From NCBI RefSeq assembly GCF_029892965.1, contig NZ_JARXWN010000004.1:238616-302615 (forward strand): DNA of 64,000 bases, in the 5' to 3' direction. A program made the translations under genes and the position numbers. Shown here in pieces: positions 41,431 through 50,981 of this stretch; the first letter of the stretch is position 1; each line of letters starts with the position of its first letter. Under the pieces are notes generated by a model. The model searched no databases. It was not told the DNA's origin and saw nothing but the letters and a program-made list of their open reading frames with translations. The DNA is from Dysgonomonas sp. PF1-14 (GTDB taxonomy: Bacteria; Bacteroidota; Bacteroidia; Bacteroidales; Dysgonomonadaceae).

Positions 41431-42396
41431 TTACACTGTTTCTTCTTTTACTTCCACTTCTTCCACCTCTATCTTTTTGTTCATTACAGAGAAGCTCCAG
41501 TTATATTTCTTGTAGAAGAATGCGATAAGTAATGTTGCAGTTATCAGTATTTCTACGTATCCGCCTTCGGGATTGATCTCCTTGATGCTGAATATGGCAG
41601 GAGTTTGAAATACAGAAGACGAGTGTGTAACAAACAGACTGGCAAAAATATTGTTTGCAGCATGTACGCCCATAGCCAGTTCGATACCATCATCGAGAAT
41701 GCTTATTAGTCCGAGCATAGCACCCATAAGGATATATTGAGGTATCATCAGCCAGAATCCGAATTCACTTACTTCAGGATTAAATGAGTGCATCAGTCCG
41801 AACAGTATGGACGGGATAAGGAATGCCATCCAGCGGCTTTTGGTCAATGCACCTACTCCCTGAGCCATGTAACCGCGAAACGTGAGCTCTTCGTAGCTGG
41901 TTTGCAAAGGAATCAGCAGGAGGGAGATGAAGACAAGAGGTATAAATGCCGTTATGTCGAATTGCAGTTCGAAGTCGGAAGGGCTTATCGCATATTGTAT
42001 TCCAAGCGAAATCAAAGCAAGGGCAAACCAGAATGCCGCACCCCAAAAGAAGCGGCTCCAACGAACAGTTTTTGTTCCATTGATAACCTCCTTGTAAGAA
42101 CGTCCATGCAGGAGTTTTATAAAGAATATAAGGGTAACGAGTGCTAGTGCAAAAGGTATCAGCATAAGGACAAAAAACAGGTTTGGAGATATTCCCAGTG
42201 CAGCTAGATTAGACATGTCGCTCAATGCAGCCATACTTGCTGCTACGTCGCCTCCACTTTGTATTGCCTTTACAATGACTACGCATAATAAAGGGATAAC
42301 GCCTATTATATTGGAAGCCAGAAAGGACAAGAATATAACGAGGATATATTTCCCTATATGATTACCTTTACCTAAAGCACATTCTAAATGTTTCAT
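41431..42396 (-). CDS. CPBP family intramembrane glutamic endopeptidase
   Basis: This 321-residue protein has about eight membrane helices and the CPBP/Rce1 motif EELTFRG (E169, E170, R174). A later helix motif with MHSFNPE and the GVHAANNIF motif also match. It should cleave substrates inside the membrane; bacterial roles include bacteriocin immunity and prenyl-type processing, none shown here. A charged E/V-rich C-terminal tail ends the protein. Single gene. Confidence 0.9.
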   Translation of the reverse strand: MKHLECALGKGNHIGKYILVIFLSFLASNIIGVIPLLCVVIVKAIQSGGDVAASMAALSDMSNLAALGISPNLFFVLMLIPFALALVTLIFFIKLLHGRSYKEVINGTKTVRWSRFFWGAAFWFALALISLGIQYAISPSDFELQFDITAFIPLVFISLLLIPLQTSYEELTFRGYMAQGVGALTKSRWMAFLIPSILFGLMHSFNPEVSEFGFWLMIPQYILMGAMLGLISILDDGIELAMGVHAANNIFASLFVTHSSSVFQTPAIFSIKEINPEGGYVEILITATLLIAFFYKKYNWSFSVMNKKIEVEEVEVKEETV

Positions 42397-42488
42397 AGTA
42401 TTATCGTTATGTTATTGGTTTTTATTATATGTCGCAGAAAAAACACATAAATCACAATAATAATGATAAAACTTAGAGAGATTATATA

Positions 42489-42530
42489 TATTTGTGTTCT
42501 TTGTGCAGATTCTTTGTACACCTTGTGGTA
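42489..42530. repeat. CTTTGTG-type repeat fragment
   Basis: TTTGTGTTCTTTGTGCAGATTCTTTGTACACCTTGTGG has the spaced CTTTGTG words seen inside the MITE at 4070-4167 and at 1-50. Confidence 0.4.
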
Positions 42531-42569
42531 AAAATATAAACTATATTACATTAATATAAAAAAGCAACA

Positions 42570-43082
42570 ATGAATTTTACATTACGGAAATGGAATGCCG
42601 GCGATTTGGATAGTATAGCCCGTCATGCTAACAATTATAATATAGCTAAGTTCCTTGTCGATCAATTTCCATATCCTTATTCCCGCAAGGATGCGGAAGA
42701 ATATCTGGCTTTGATTGAAGAGCAAGATCCTACACTGGTTTTTGCCATAACGGTAGATGGCAATGCAGTCGGTTCTATCGGTATATTTCCCCAATCGGAC
42801 ATCCACGCAAAAAATGCAGAGATGGGTTATTGGTTGTCGGAAGAATACTGGGGGCGTGGTATCATGGCAGAAGCAATACGGCAAATGGTAGAATATGGTT
42901 TCGATACGTTCGATATCACGCGGATATTTGCCCGCCCATTTGGTTCTAATACCCGCTCGCAACGTGTACTAGAGAAGGCAGGGTTTGTACAGGAAGCCCG
43001 ATTTGAGAAAGCATTATACAAAAACGGCGAATTTATCGACGAGGTGGTGTATGCCATACGGAAAAGGAGAGAGCGTTACTAA
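42570..43082 (+). CDS. GNAT N-acetyltransferase (RimJ/RimL-type)
   Basis: This 170-residue GNAT has FTLRKWNAGDLDSIARHA at the start, the acetyl-CoA region MGYWLSEEYWGRGIMAEAI with the GRG pyrophosphate loop, and NTRSQRVLEKAGF, typical of RimJ/RimL-like enzymes that acetylate amines of proteins or small molecules. Substrate unknown. Single gene followed by a structured element. Confidence 0.9.
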   Translation: MNFTLRKWNAGDLDSIARHANNYNIAKFLVDQFPYPYSRKDAEEYLALIEEQDPTLVFAITVDGNAVGSIGIFPQSDIHAKNAEMGYWLSEEYWGRGIMAEAIRQMVEYGFDTFDITRIFARPFGSNTRSQRVLEKAGFVQEARFEKALYKNGEFIDEVVYAIRKRRERY

Positions 43083-43218
43083 AAAAAAGAAGATGTCCCG
43101 AAAGAGCCCATCTGCTTCATTGCTAGCTTCATCAGTCGTAGGTCACATACTTTGGTATGCTCCCGTCCTCCTGAGAACCAGCGGCTTGGCATCTAAACTC
43201 TTTCTGAACACTTCTTCT
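43081..43218 (-). ncRNA. Candidate structured RNA or complex terminator
   Basis: On the minus strand the ends pair: AGAAGAAGTGTTCAGAAAGAG (43218-43198) with CTCTTTCGGGACATCTTCT (43106-43088), then eight U. Between them is a CATACCAAAGTATG hairpin and other GC-rich segments, unlike the neighbouring AT-rich spacer. It comes after the DUF349 gene's own terminator at 43230-43260, so it could be a separate transcript. No promoter is obvious. Confidence 0.45.
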
Positions 43219-43229
43219 TAAATAGAAAA

Positions 43230-43260
43230 GAGACTGTCCCTTTTGTTTAGGAACAGTCTC
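43230..43260 (-). terminator. Terminator of DUF349 gene
   Basis: GAGACTGTTCC and GGGACAGTCTC pair with a short loop and are followed by TTTTCTATTT on the minus strand. Confidence 0.75.
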
Positions 43261-43303
43261 CAAGTCTTTTCTGTTATAGTTTTTTTTGATAGTGAGTCCG
43301 GTT

Positions 43304-45385
43304 TTATTTTTCCAGTTCGTTGAGGTTTTCGTCTATCGCCTCAATTTTCTTCACTAATAGTTCCATTTCATTCTTAAGACCCTCAATCTTATTGTTTATA
43401 TCTTTGAGCAATCCGCCCCCACCTTTCGACGAGGATGAGAAAGACAGGAAGTTCATATTGTTTTCGTAAGTCTGAAGATCGGTCTTCACCTTGTTGAACT
43501 GGTGCATCAGATGTTCTCTTTCACGATACAATAATTTTCTCGGATTATCTTTCGACAGATTGTCTTTCATATTAGACTTGAATGCTTCGAATCTGCGCTC
43601 GGTCTTGTCCACTTTAAGACGATCGTAGTGTGCATCCACTGCCTGATGGAATTCTTTGTAGATTTTGTCTTTTTCTTTGAACGGAACAAACCCGATCTTA
43701 TGCCATTCGTCAGCTAGTGCGCGTACCTGAGCAATGGCTTCGGAAGCATCCAGCGATTGGTCTACAGCTTTTATCTTTTCTATAATCTCTTTTTTAGCTA
43801 CCAGATTTTCTGCTTCTTCACCCTTTTGTGTCGATTCGTTCTTTTTCTTCTGTTCAAAGAAGTAGTCACAAGCTGTAACAAATTCTTTCCAGATGGCATC
43901 CGAATATTTGCGAGGCACAGGACCAATGGTCTTCCACTCTTTCTGTATTGCTATCAGTTTGTCGGTAGTCGCTTTCCAGTCAGTGCTGTCTTTCAGTGAT
44001 TTAGCTTGTTCGGCAAGAGAGCGTTTCTTGTCGAGGTTAATGTCCATCTCTTCCCTCACGCCTTTGAAGAACTCGCTTTTCTTTTCAAAGAATTTGTCGC
44101 ACAACGATCTGAACTCTTCAAATATCTGTGTATTAACTTTCTTCGGTACAAAGCCTATTGTTTTCCATTTGGCTTGTAGTTCAATTACTTCTTTGCTTTT
44201 CTCGTCCCATTCTTTGAACGATGTAAGCGTGCTGTAATCTATATTTCGCAGTATTTCGCAAATAGCTGTTTTTTCAGCCAGATTTTCTTCTTCTTTCCCT
44301 TTCAGCGATTCGAAGTGAGTCTGGTATTTTTTATTTATGGCTGTCGAAGCATCTTTGAAGCGTGTCCATGTCTCTTCTCTCAATTCGCGCGCAACAGGGC
44401 CAATTTCACGCCATTGCTGATGGAAATTTTGTAACTGATGGAAAGAAGATACAGCATCATCTTCCTCTATCAGTTTTTCTACCGATTCGATGATGGCGTT
44501 TTTAAGTTCCAGATTCTTCTTGAAATCATAATCCCTGAATTCGTTGTTTATCTTTATCAGGTCATAGAACTTCTCGGTATATATCTGGTACGACTTCCAC
44601 AATTCTTTTACCTTCGACTGTGGCACAAGGCTGATGTCGTTCCACTGTTGTTGCAGGTCTTTGAATTCTTTATACAGCTTATTAAAATCGTCGGAACTCT
44701 CGGTTAGATTCTTTATCGAATCTATTATCTGGAGTTTCTTATTATAGTTCTCTTCCCTTATTCTGTCTTCTTCAGCAGCATGGGCAGCCCTTTTTTCTTT
44801 TATTTCGCTCAGGAATGTTTTTACGACATCTTCGCTCGGGTCGGGGGTAGGAGTGAAGGCTTCCGCTTCGTTTCCTGCCTCGATGAATGCAGCTTTCTGT
44901 GCTTCTACATTAGCCAGACGAAGTCTATAGAAAGCCTGTTTAAGACTTTCAACTTCCGAGCGGGGAGGTAAATTCTCCTGTGAAGCCAGATTTTTAAGTT
45001 TTTCGATTATTTCATCTTTCGACAAAGCTGCATGCTTTGCCACAGATGCCTCTGTAGTTGCTTCCGTATCTTCTCCCTGTCCGTCTGTATTTTCAACTTC
45101 TTCTGCGGCAACAGGTTCTTCTATTTCGTTTTCAACCGTTTCTTCTTTAGCTTCGACTTCTTCCGTCTTAGCTTCGACTTCGGTTTCTTTACTTTCTGTT
45201 GCAGGTAGTTCTTCAGCTGCGACAATTTCAGTAGGGGTTTCTTCAGCTTTGGTTTCTTCGGCAACTTCTGTTTGTTCTACCGGAGTTTCCTCTACTTTAG
45301 CTTCTTCTACTGGTTTTGTTTCTTCAGCTTTGACTTCTTCAGAAGGTTTTTCCACAGGTGATCCGGGTTCTAGGTTCGCGTTCAT
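43304..45385 (-). CDS. DUF349 repeat protein
   Basis: This protein of about 693 residues starts from MNANLEPGS (a longer frame from 45463 is possible). It has an acidic, low-complexity N-terminal ~110 residues (E/V/T/A-rich repeats) followed by at least five DUF349 units, marked by W..I..VP motifs such as WREIGPVARE, WKTIGFVPKK, WKTIGPVPRK and WHKIGFVPFKE. It ends in a coiled coil. The function of DUF349 is not known in this lineage. Such proteins are common in Bacteroidetes as single long genes. Confidence 0.9.
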   Translation of the reverse strand: MNANLEPGSPVEKPSEEVKAEETKPVEEAKVEETPVEQTEVAEETKAEETPTEIVAAEELPATESKETEVEAKTEEVEAKEETVENEIEEPVAAEEVENTDGQGEDTEATTEASVAKHAALSKDEIIEKLKNLASQENLPPRSEVESLKQAFYRLRLANVEAQKAAFIEAGNEAEAFTPTPDPSEDVVKTFLSEIKEKRAAHAAEEDRIREENYNKKLQIIDSIKNLTESSDDFNKLYKEFKDLQQQWNDISLVPQSKVKELWKSYQIYTEKFYDLIKINNEFRDYDFKKNLELKNAIIESVEKLIEEDDAVSSFHQLQNFHQQWREIGPVARELREETWTRFKDASTAINKKYQTHFESLKGKEEENLAEKTAICEILRNIDYSTLTSFKEWDEKSKEVIELQAKWKTIGFVPKKVNTQIFEEFRSLCDKFFEKKSEFFKGVREEMDINLDKKRSLAEQAKSLKDSTDWKATTDKLIAIQKEWKTIGPVPRKYSDAIWKEFVTACDYFFEQKKKNESTQKGEEAENLVAKKEIIEKIKAVDQSLDASEAIAQVRALADEWHKIGFVPFKEKDKIYKEFHQAVDAHYDRLKVDKTERRFEAFKSNMKDNLSKDNPRKLLYREREHLMHQFNKVKTDLQTYENNMNFLSFSSSSKGGGGLLKDINNKIEGLKNEMELLVKKIEAIDENLNELEK

Positions 45386-45518
45386 ATCGTCAATTTTTGT
45401 TAATAAAGGTAATGCCTCATGTTTTTCGCGTGGCAAATTAGTGATTTTTTTTGGTGAAATCAACTATTAGTTATAAGTTTTTTAACTTTTCGTTAATAAC
45501 TGGCAGGAATAGGGAGGA

Positions 45519-48500
45519 TTAGTTCCTGTCTCTCTGTTGTTGCTTCCGTTTTTCTTCCGCCTGTTTTTCTTTTTCCTGACGCTCTTTTTCGCGTTGGCGC
45601 AATCGCTCCTTTTGTTCTTTTTCTTTTTGTTTGCGTTTTTCTTCTTGTGCTTTTTCTTTTTCTTTTCGTTCTTTTTCGCGTTGACGCTGGCGTTCAGCTT
45701 GTTGTTGCTCTCTTGCTTTACGCTCGTCTTCTTTCTGCTTGCGGGCGTCTTCTTTAGCTTTTATTGCTGCTTTTGCAGCATTTTCTTTTTCTTGTTTCTC
45801 CAGTTTTAGTTGCTCTTCTTTTTGTTTTGCAGCAGCTTTTATCGAATCTTCTAATTGTTTTTCAACTCGGGCAACGGAGTCAATTCGGGCTTTTTCTATC
45901 TTATTTATAGAATCCTGTTTAGCTTTCGCAATAGCCTTCAATTCTTTTTGCTGTTGTTTTTCAATTCTTTCCTGCTCTTTGCGCTCGGCCTTTTCTTCCT
46001 TAGTCAGTTTTTCCCTGTTATTGTATTTGTTGAACAGATTTCTGATTCCGTCCACCGGATTGCTTATTATTTCTTCTACCGATTTTATAGCATCGTCTAC
46101 CTTACCCGCAGCTTTTAACTGATCTTTTGTCAATAAATCGTCTGCTGTGATCTGCTTGTCGTTTACAGGCTCTTCCTGTTGTTGGACCGGTTTGTCAATA
46201 TCTTGATTTACACGTATTTTGGTAGTGCTTTCTATCGCAGGTTGTTGAGTGGAGTCTTCCTGCTGATCCGGCACTTCAGCGATCAGGTTGTCATCGCCAT
46301 CGTTATCATCAGGTAATGTTTGTTGTGCCAACTGAGCCATCTGGCTGTCGAATGCTATGCTGTCGTTGTTCCAGTGAGCGATAAGTACGGGTAGCTGTTC
46401 GTTGAAATGTTCGGCAAAGAATGTTGTATATTGTTCCATGCCGAGACGCGGAAGTGCTTTTGTATAATTATCGACAGATATAGGCATCGCTAGTATGGCA
46501 GTGTCGATTTTGTTCATCAATCCCTCTTCGGAGAATGCTTTGTTAACGTATGACCTTACATTGGCAAACGATTTGAAACCACGCATTTGCAGAATATCGT
46601 ATGGAGGCTCGGTCTCGAAGCTCAGGTCGAAAGTCTGGATTACATAGTTAGAGAAATTATAATCGGCTACCTGATAAAGCAGTTCGTTGCGGTCTACCGT
46701 ATTTGTTTTGAACATTAGTAGTAGCATATATTCTGTGTCGAGGCTGTCAGAGAATGCGAGCATTTCCCCATCTTTGCCCATGAGTGTACTGTCGCTGGCA
46801 TAAGCCTTGCTCCAGTCGAAATCGGTGATAGGACTTCCGTCTGATAGGAGTATTCTGCCATCTCTTAGTTTACCCAGAATTTCAGTAGCCAATGGGGTAA
46901 CATCAGCTTTCGGATATTTTTCGGTGAGGGTTCTCAGATTGTTTTCCAGATTCCTTGCATCTCTGGTTTGTGCGTACGAGAGTGCATTCAGAAATGAAAA
47001 TTTCGGCATCAGGTCTGTCAACGGATATTTCCTGTTTATGGTCTCATAGTCGTTTCTTACAGTAGTCACATCAGCTGCCATATAGGCATTATATGCCGAG
47101 TTGTATAGAGAATCTACCATAGCCGGCATGTGCTTGAAGTTCCACTCGTAGTCGGGCTCCGACAAGGCTCTGGCATACAGGCTTTCAGGGAATCTGTTCA
47201 ACAGGCGGTTGCGGTATGTCGCCATCATGTTCTTATCACCTGTCTGCATATATATGAGAAATAGCTGATAGTATATCTCTTCCCGATTTGGGGTATTCGG
47301 GAAACGTCTGAGATCTGTATCGAAGGCATCGATGGCCAGATCCATGTCTTCAAGTTTGTTCTTATAGATTACACCCATATTGAACAGGGCATTCTCTATC
47401 AGATCGTTCGATTCTTTTATTGCTTCTTCCGTAAACGGTAATTGTTGCAGGTAGTATTCGACCGAATATACGTCTTTCACTACCGAAACTGTATCGCCCG
47501 TTTGTATTCCGTCTGTACCGGATTGAGTTGCTTGCTGGGCTAATAAAAGTGAATCTGTCTGATTTGCTGCGGCATCCATATCGGCAAGGCTAGAGGAAAA
47601 TCCTGACTTAGTGCGCCGTCGCCAGTCGTCTTCCAGCTTGCGGTTTCCCCACGATTTTTGGAATGCTATTTTACCTTGTGCAACAGTTTGTTCATTGTAG
47701 AAATAGAAAGTGGCAGCATTGTTTTGCTGTCCAAATGTAGGAGTCTGTGCCTGAGGGATTGTCGGTGTATTTTGCTTATCAAGCAACGACATGTCTTCCA
47801 GATCTGCCCAAGACATTATTCTGTTTTGCCTTTCCTCAGCCTTTTGCAGTCTTTCTTCTTCTTTTTTTGCTTCTTCTTCCTCTTTCTTCAACTTTTCAAT
47901 CTTGTCGTTGATGATTTTCAGCCTCTCTTCTTCAGGGAGTTGAGCCAGGTGCTGCATACTGTCCTGATCGTGTACCGTTTTGATGTGTACTACAAGCGCA
48001 TCCAATACATCCGAACGGAGTGCTACACGCGGATAATCGATATGAGATTTTTTCAGTTGCGGCAGAGCATTAGAATAAAGTGGCTGTGCAGGGATAAACT
48101 CCCGCCGGTCGAAGTACAGGTCGCCAAGGCGTACTCCTACCATTGCCTTGTCGTATCCGTTGCGGGTACTCTTTTCCAAGGCATTTCTGAAGCTTTCTAT
48201 TGCTTTTACTGTGTCAGCTTTTTGCAAGTAGGAATTTCCCATCACATAGTATATCTGATCCAGATATTCTTTGTTCTTGGCGCTTTTAGCCATTTTGGAA
48301 AGGGAAGCTATGAGGTCTTTTTTATTATCGGGAGTATCCAGTTGTATTTGTTGAAGCTTGGCATTGAAACTATACTTGTAAGGGGTGTTCATCCCTTGTA
48401 CAGACGCAAATGCTTTGTCCGCATTGATAACATCTCCGGTCTTTGTGTATATCTGTCCCAGCAGGTACTTCATGCGAAGTTTTTGGTGCTTGTCCTTCTC

Positions 48501-49229
48501 TTTCTTTATGGCATATTCGAGGTGTGGAACAGATGCACGCAATTCATTATTTCTTATCAGGTAATTGGCTTTTACAGCCGAATACAGTGCTTTATGCTTA
48601 TCGGGTGCCCCACCTGCTAGTTCCATTTTGTGCAGAATATTCCCTGCTTCGTACAGCCATCCCATTTCGGTGTATGCACGTGCCACCCACAACTGGCATT
48701 CGGCTACTATCTCAGGGCGCGATGCATATATCTTCGAGATATACATAAAGGTAGTGATGGCTTGCAGGTATTTGGCTTCATGAAACTCTGACTTGGCAAG
48801 CAACATCCACACGTTATCCATAAAGGGAGTATATTCTTTTTGCTGCAACCATGCCTGATAATCGGCATCATTTCGCCTGTTGGGATTTCGTTGAGGTTTA
48901 ACCTTTATCGAGTGTAGCTTGATGGCTTTGGTTGTTTTGTCTATCGTAGTAGTGAAGCTACCTCCCGGAAGCTGCATGGTTGCCGAATCGGAGTTGTCGG
49001 GGAATATGTACAGCATTTCCGACATGTTGTCTTCTTGGCTGAGAAGGCGGTTCTTCAATGTTTCTTTATATGCTTCGTTTGCATTGAAGTAGATATTGTA
49101 ACGGGTATTTGTAGAGTGGTAAAAACGTGTCACAGCAGTGTTCTTCTGATTAGAACACGACCCCAGAATAAATATAATGAGTACACTTATTGTAAAGCAA
49201 AGTGTATATACCGTTTTATTTTGTGACAC
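45519..49229 (-). CDS. porW: Type IX secretion lipoprotein PorW/SprE-like
   Basis: This 1236-residue protein has a lipobox FILGSC (Cys25) and TPR-like helical repeats through most of its length, typical of PorW/SprE, a periplasmic lipoprotein of the type IX secretion system. Early motifs are RFYHSTNTRYNIYFNANEAYKE and AWLQQKEYTPFMDNVW. The last ~190 residues are a very charged K/E/Q/R coiled coil, unusually long. T9SS core genes are not in view. A TACTTTTG -7-like box lies upstream at 49278-49271. Confidence 0.88.
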   Translation of the reverse strand: MSQNKTVYTLCFTISVLIIFILGSCSNQKNTAVTRFYHSTNTRYNIYFNANEAYKETLKNRLLSQEDNMSEMLYIFPDNSDSATMQLPGGSFTTTIDKTTKAIKLHSIKVKPQRNPNRRNDADYQAWLQQKEYTPFMDNVWMLLAKSEFHEAKYLQAITTFMYISKIYASRPEIVAECQLWVARAYTEMGWLYEAGNILHKMELAGGAPDKHKALYSAVKANYLIRNNELRASVPHLEYAIKKEKDKHQKLRMKYLLGQIYTKTGDVINADKAFASVQGMNTPYKYSFNAKLQQIQLDTPDNKKDLIASLSKMAKSAKNKEYLDQIYYVMGNSYLQKADTVKAIESFRNALEKSTRNGYDKAMVGVRLGDLYFDRREFIPAQPLYSNALPQLKKSHIDYPRVALRSDVLDALVVHIKTVHDQDSMQHLAQLPEEERLKIINDKIEKLKKEEEEAKKEEERLQKAEERQNRIMSWADLEDMSLLDKQNTPTIPQAQTPTFGQQNNAATFYFYNEQTVAQGKIAFQKSWGNRKLEDDWRRRTKSGFSSSLADMDAAANQTDSLLLAQQATQSGTDGIQTGDTVSVVKDVYSVEYYLQQLPFTEEAIKESNDLIENALFNMGVIYKNKLEDMDLAIDAFDTDLRRFPNTPNREEIYYQLFLIYMQTGDKNMMATYRNRLLNRFPESLYARALSEPDYEWNFKHMPAMVDSLYNSAYNAYMAADVTTVRNDYETINRKYPLTDLMPKFSFLNALSYAQTRDARNLENNLRTLTEKYPKADVTPLATEILGKLRDGRILLSDGSPITDFDWSKAYASDSTLMGKDGEMLAFSDSLDTEYMLLLMFKTNTVDRNELLYQVADYNFSNYVIQTFDLSFETEPPYDILQMRGFKSFANVRSYVNKAFSEEGLMNKIDTAILAMPISVDNYTKALPRLGMEQYTTFFAEHFNEQLPVLIAHWNNDSIAFDSQMAQLAQQTLPDDNDGDDNLIAEVPDQQEDSTQQPAIESTTKIRVNQDIDKPVQQQEEPVNDKQITADDLLTKDQLKAAGKVDDAIKSVEEIISNPVDGIRNLFNKYNNREKLTKEEKAERKEQERIEKQQQKELKAIAKAKQDSINKIEKARIDSVARVEKQLEDSIKAAAKQKEEQLKLEKQEKENAAKAAIKAKEDARKQKEDERKAREQQQAERQRQREKERKEKEKAQEEKRKQKEKEQKERLRQREKERQEKEKQAEEKRKQQQRDRN

Positions 49230-49270
49230 GTATAGACTGACGGCTAAATATTATTATATAATAAAGAACA

Positions 49271-49278
49271 CAAAAGTA
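49271..49278 (-). promoter_or_regulatory. -7 box before porW-like gene
   Basis: TACTTTTG on the minus strand matches TAnnTTTG 42 bp before the start; -33 is unclear. Confidence 0.4.
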
Positions 49279-49399
49279 ATCATTTTATTGTTTATTATAT
49301 TTTTTGTTCGCAAAAAGCAGGTGTAATACGATATAAAAATCAGTCGTATAATTTTTTTATGGGTTATATAATTTATTTTCTTCTTTTCTAAGAACGGTA

Positions 49400-49407
49400 T
49401 ATATTTG
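49400..49407 (+). promoter_or_regulatory. -7 box before zinc-ribbon/SPFH cluster
   Basis: TATATTTG matches TAnnTTTG 28 bp before ATG 49435; the four following genes probably share this start. Confidence 0.5.
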
Positions 49408-49434
49408 TTATGTACAGTGAAATAAGTGTATTAG

Positions 49435-49647
49435 ATGAGTAAAACAAATCCTTTCAGGAAAACTGCCGACAATGCAGCCTCTACAGCTAAGAAATGGGAT
49501 AGTGAAATTACCAACCCCTCTGTATATGCCCGGATTTGTCCACTCTGTGGAGCTCCCCGCCCCGTAAACTCGGATATATCCTATTGTAGTTATTGCCGCT
49601 ACAACTTTATGTCCGTAGATATAAATATAGAACGTAAACATGAGTAA
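49435..49647 (+). CDS. Small zinc-ribbon protein
   Basis: This 70-residue protein has two CxxC pairs (CPLCGAPR and CSYCRYNF), a zinc ribbon. No other domain is seen. It starts the cluster and overlaps the next gene by 8 bp, so translation is coupled. Its role may be to bind a partner in the cluster. Confidence 0.75.
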   Translation: MSKTNPFRKTADNAASTAKKWDSEITNPSVYARICPLCGAPRPVNSDISYCSYCRYNFMSVDINIERKHE

Positions 49648-50386
49648 ACAACATGAACTAGCCGCCCGTTGGGATACATTTTTAGTGAAAATAAAAGAAC
49701 GTTTTCACGAAATGTCGGAGCAGGGAAAAGAAGCTGTTCTGGAATCTCTAGACAATAATAATTACGACTATTATTCCTCGTTCAGAACATTGAGCAGCAT
49801 CAAGGCTCAGTTACAGGATTCTATAATAAACAAGATAGATAAAGTGTGGCGCGACCAGGTAGAGCCATTAATGATGGCAGATGGCGACAGCTACTCCATA
49901 GACAAAAGGCACAAAGGACATAACCTGAGAAAGCAACTGTCGGATGAGATTCATGACTGGATGTTTGTTTGTGAGGGACTTTTGTCTGAAAAGTATTATC
50001 AATATGCCATTCAGCTTGTGAATAAGGATTTTCGATGCACGCAATGTAATTCTCCTGTACAAATAACAAAAAATCTGTTTCAGTCACATTATGTAACGTG
50101 CTCCTACTGCAATACTGTAAATTCATTCGTCCCCGAAACGAAATATGTGCAGATAGGATGGAATGTAGTAAATAATATATCGGCATATTCGGCATTGGCG
50201 GAGTGGAGAGCAGTTTACAAACTGCAACAAAGAACCAGAAATGACGATCGGGATGAATATCTCGAGCAGTACAAAGAAGCCTGCCGGGCTTATCTGAAAA
50301 AATATTTTGAAAAACGAATAGAATTGATGCCTCATACAAAAGAAACTTATGAGAAAGATTTTGCAGAGGCGCTGAATAAAATGTAA
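49640..50386 (+). CDS. Zinc-ribbon-containing protein of unknown function
   Basis: This 248-residue protein has a helical N-terminus (~1-115), a CTQC...CSYC zinc ribbon at about 132-156 (CTQCNSPVQITKN... CSYCNTVNSF), and a helical C-terminus. It belongs to no family I recognise. It lies between the small zinc-ribbon gene (8 bp overlap) and the DUF6620 gene (28 bp). Confidence 0.75.
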   Translation: MSKQHELAARWDTFLVKIKERFHEMSEQGKEAVLESLDNNNYDYYSSFRTLSSIKAQLQDSIINKIDKVWRDQVEPLMMADGDSYSIDKRHKGHNLRKQLSDEIHDWMFVCEGLLSEKYYQYAIQLVNKDFRCTQCNSPVQITKNLFQSHYVTCSYCNTVNSFVPETKYVQIGWNVVNNISAYSALAEWRAVYKLQQRTRNDDRDEYLEQYKEACRAYLKKYFEKRIELMPHTKETYEKDFAEALNKM

Positions 50387-50414
50387 CCCAATAATAACAA
50401 AAAACATACACTTT

Positions 50415-50978
50415 ATGGAAACAATAAACGGAGTAAATTTTGAAGATTATGCAGCAGCTTGTGCAAATCTGGCACAGGGAATGAGTGAAGAGCGTGTCAT
50501 GGAAATACTAGAACTGGAAAAGCCTGTGTGGGATGATACGATGAACAGGTGGAATGAAAGGCTTGGCCAGCTGATGACGGAGGATATGGATGTAGCTACA
50601 AAATACGGTGAGATATTTGCGAATCCTAAGGTCGGTCGCTTTAAGGATGTTGTATCCAATACAGTGGGCATACAGGAATTGCTGCCTATCGTTCCCGATT
50701 ATGAAACATATCAGAAGATATTCTGGCAGCAATCAACTGCAGCTCAATATGGAGTAGATCCCGTTTCGGTACTCGAAAGCTATGGTATTGATATCGGTAA
50801 ATGGGGTGTTTTGAATATGCACTATATGGGGCAGGGAATAAACTCGATAGCCGATGATGATCCGCACTATAACGATAAATACAATTATTTTTTATCTGTG
50901 ATGAATTATTGGGAGAATTATTGGGAAGAACATTACAAAGAGAATAAAGTAGACTTGAGTAGCGATATCAATTTTTAG
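50415..50978 (+). CDS. DUF6620-like protein
   Basis: This 187-residue acidic protein starts ETINGVNFEDYAAACANLAQGM and has many aromatic residues in the C-terminal half (NYFLSVMNYWENYWEEHYKEN). It fits the family I know as DUF6620; function unknown. Three bp before the SPFH gene. The pattern suggests a helical scaffold. Confidence 0.7.
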   Translation: METINGVNFEDYAAACANLAQGMSEERVMEILELEKPVWDDTMNRWNERLGQLMTEDMDVATKYGEIFANPKVGRFKDVVSNTVGIQELLPIVPDYETYQKIFWQQSTAAQYGVDPVSVLESYGIDIGKWGVLNMHYMGQGINSIADDDPHYNDKYNYFLSVMNYWENYWEEHYKENKVDLSSDINF

Positions 50979-50981
50979 ATC

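Noticed and set aside
47658..48620. 320-residue plus-strand ORF in the porW-like gene
   Set aside because: Antisense of the TPR protein, Cys/Phe-rich and without any motif.
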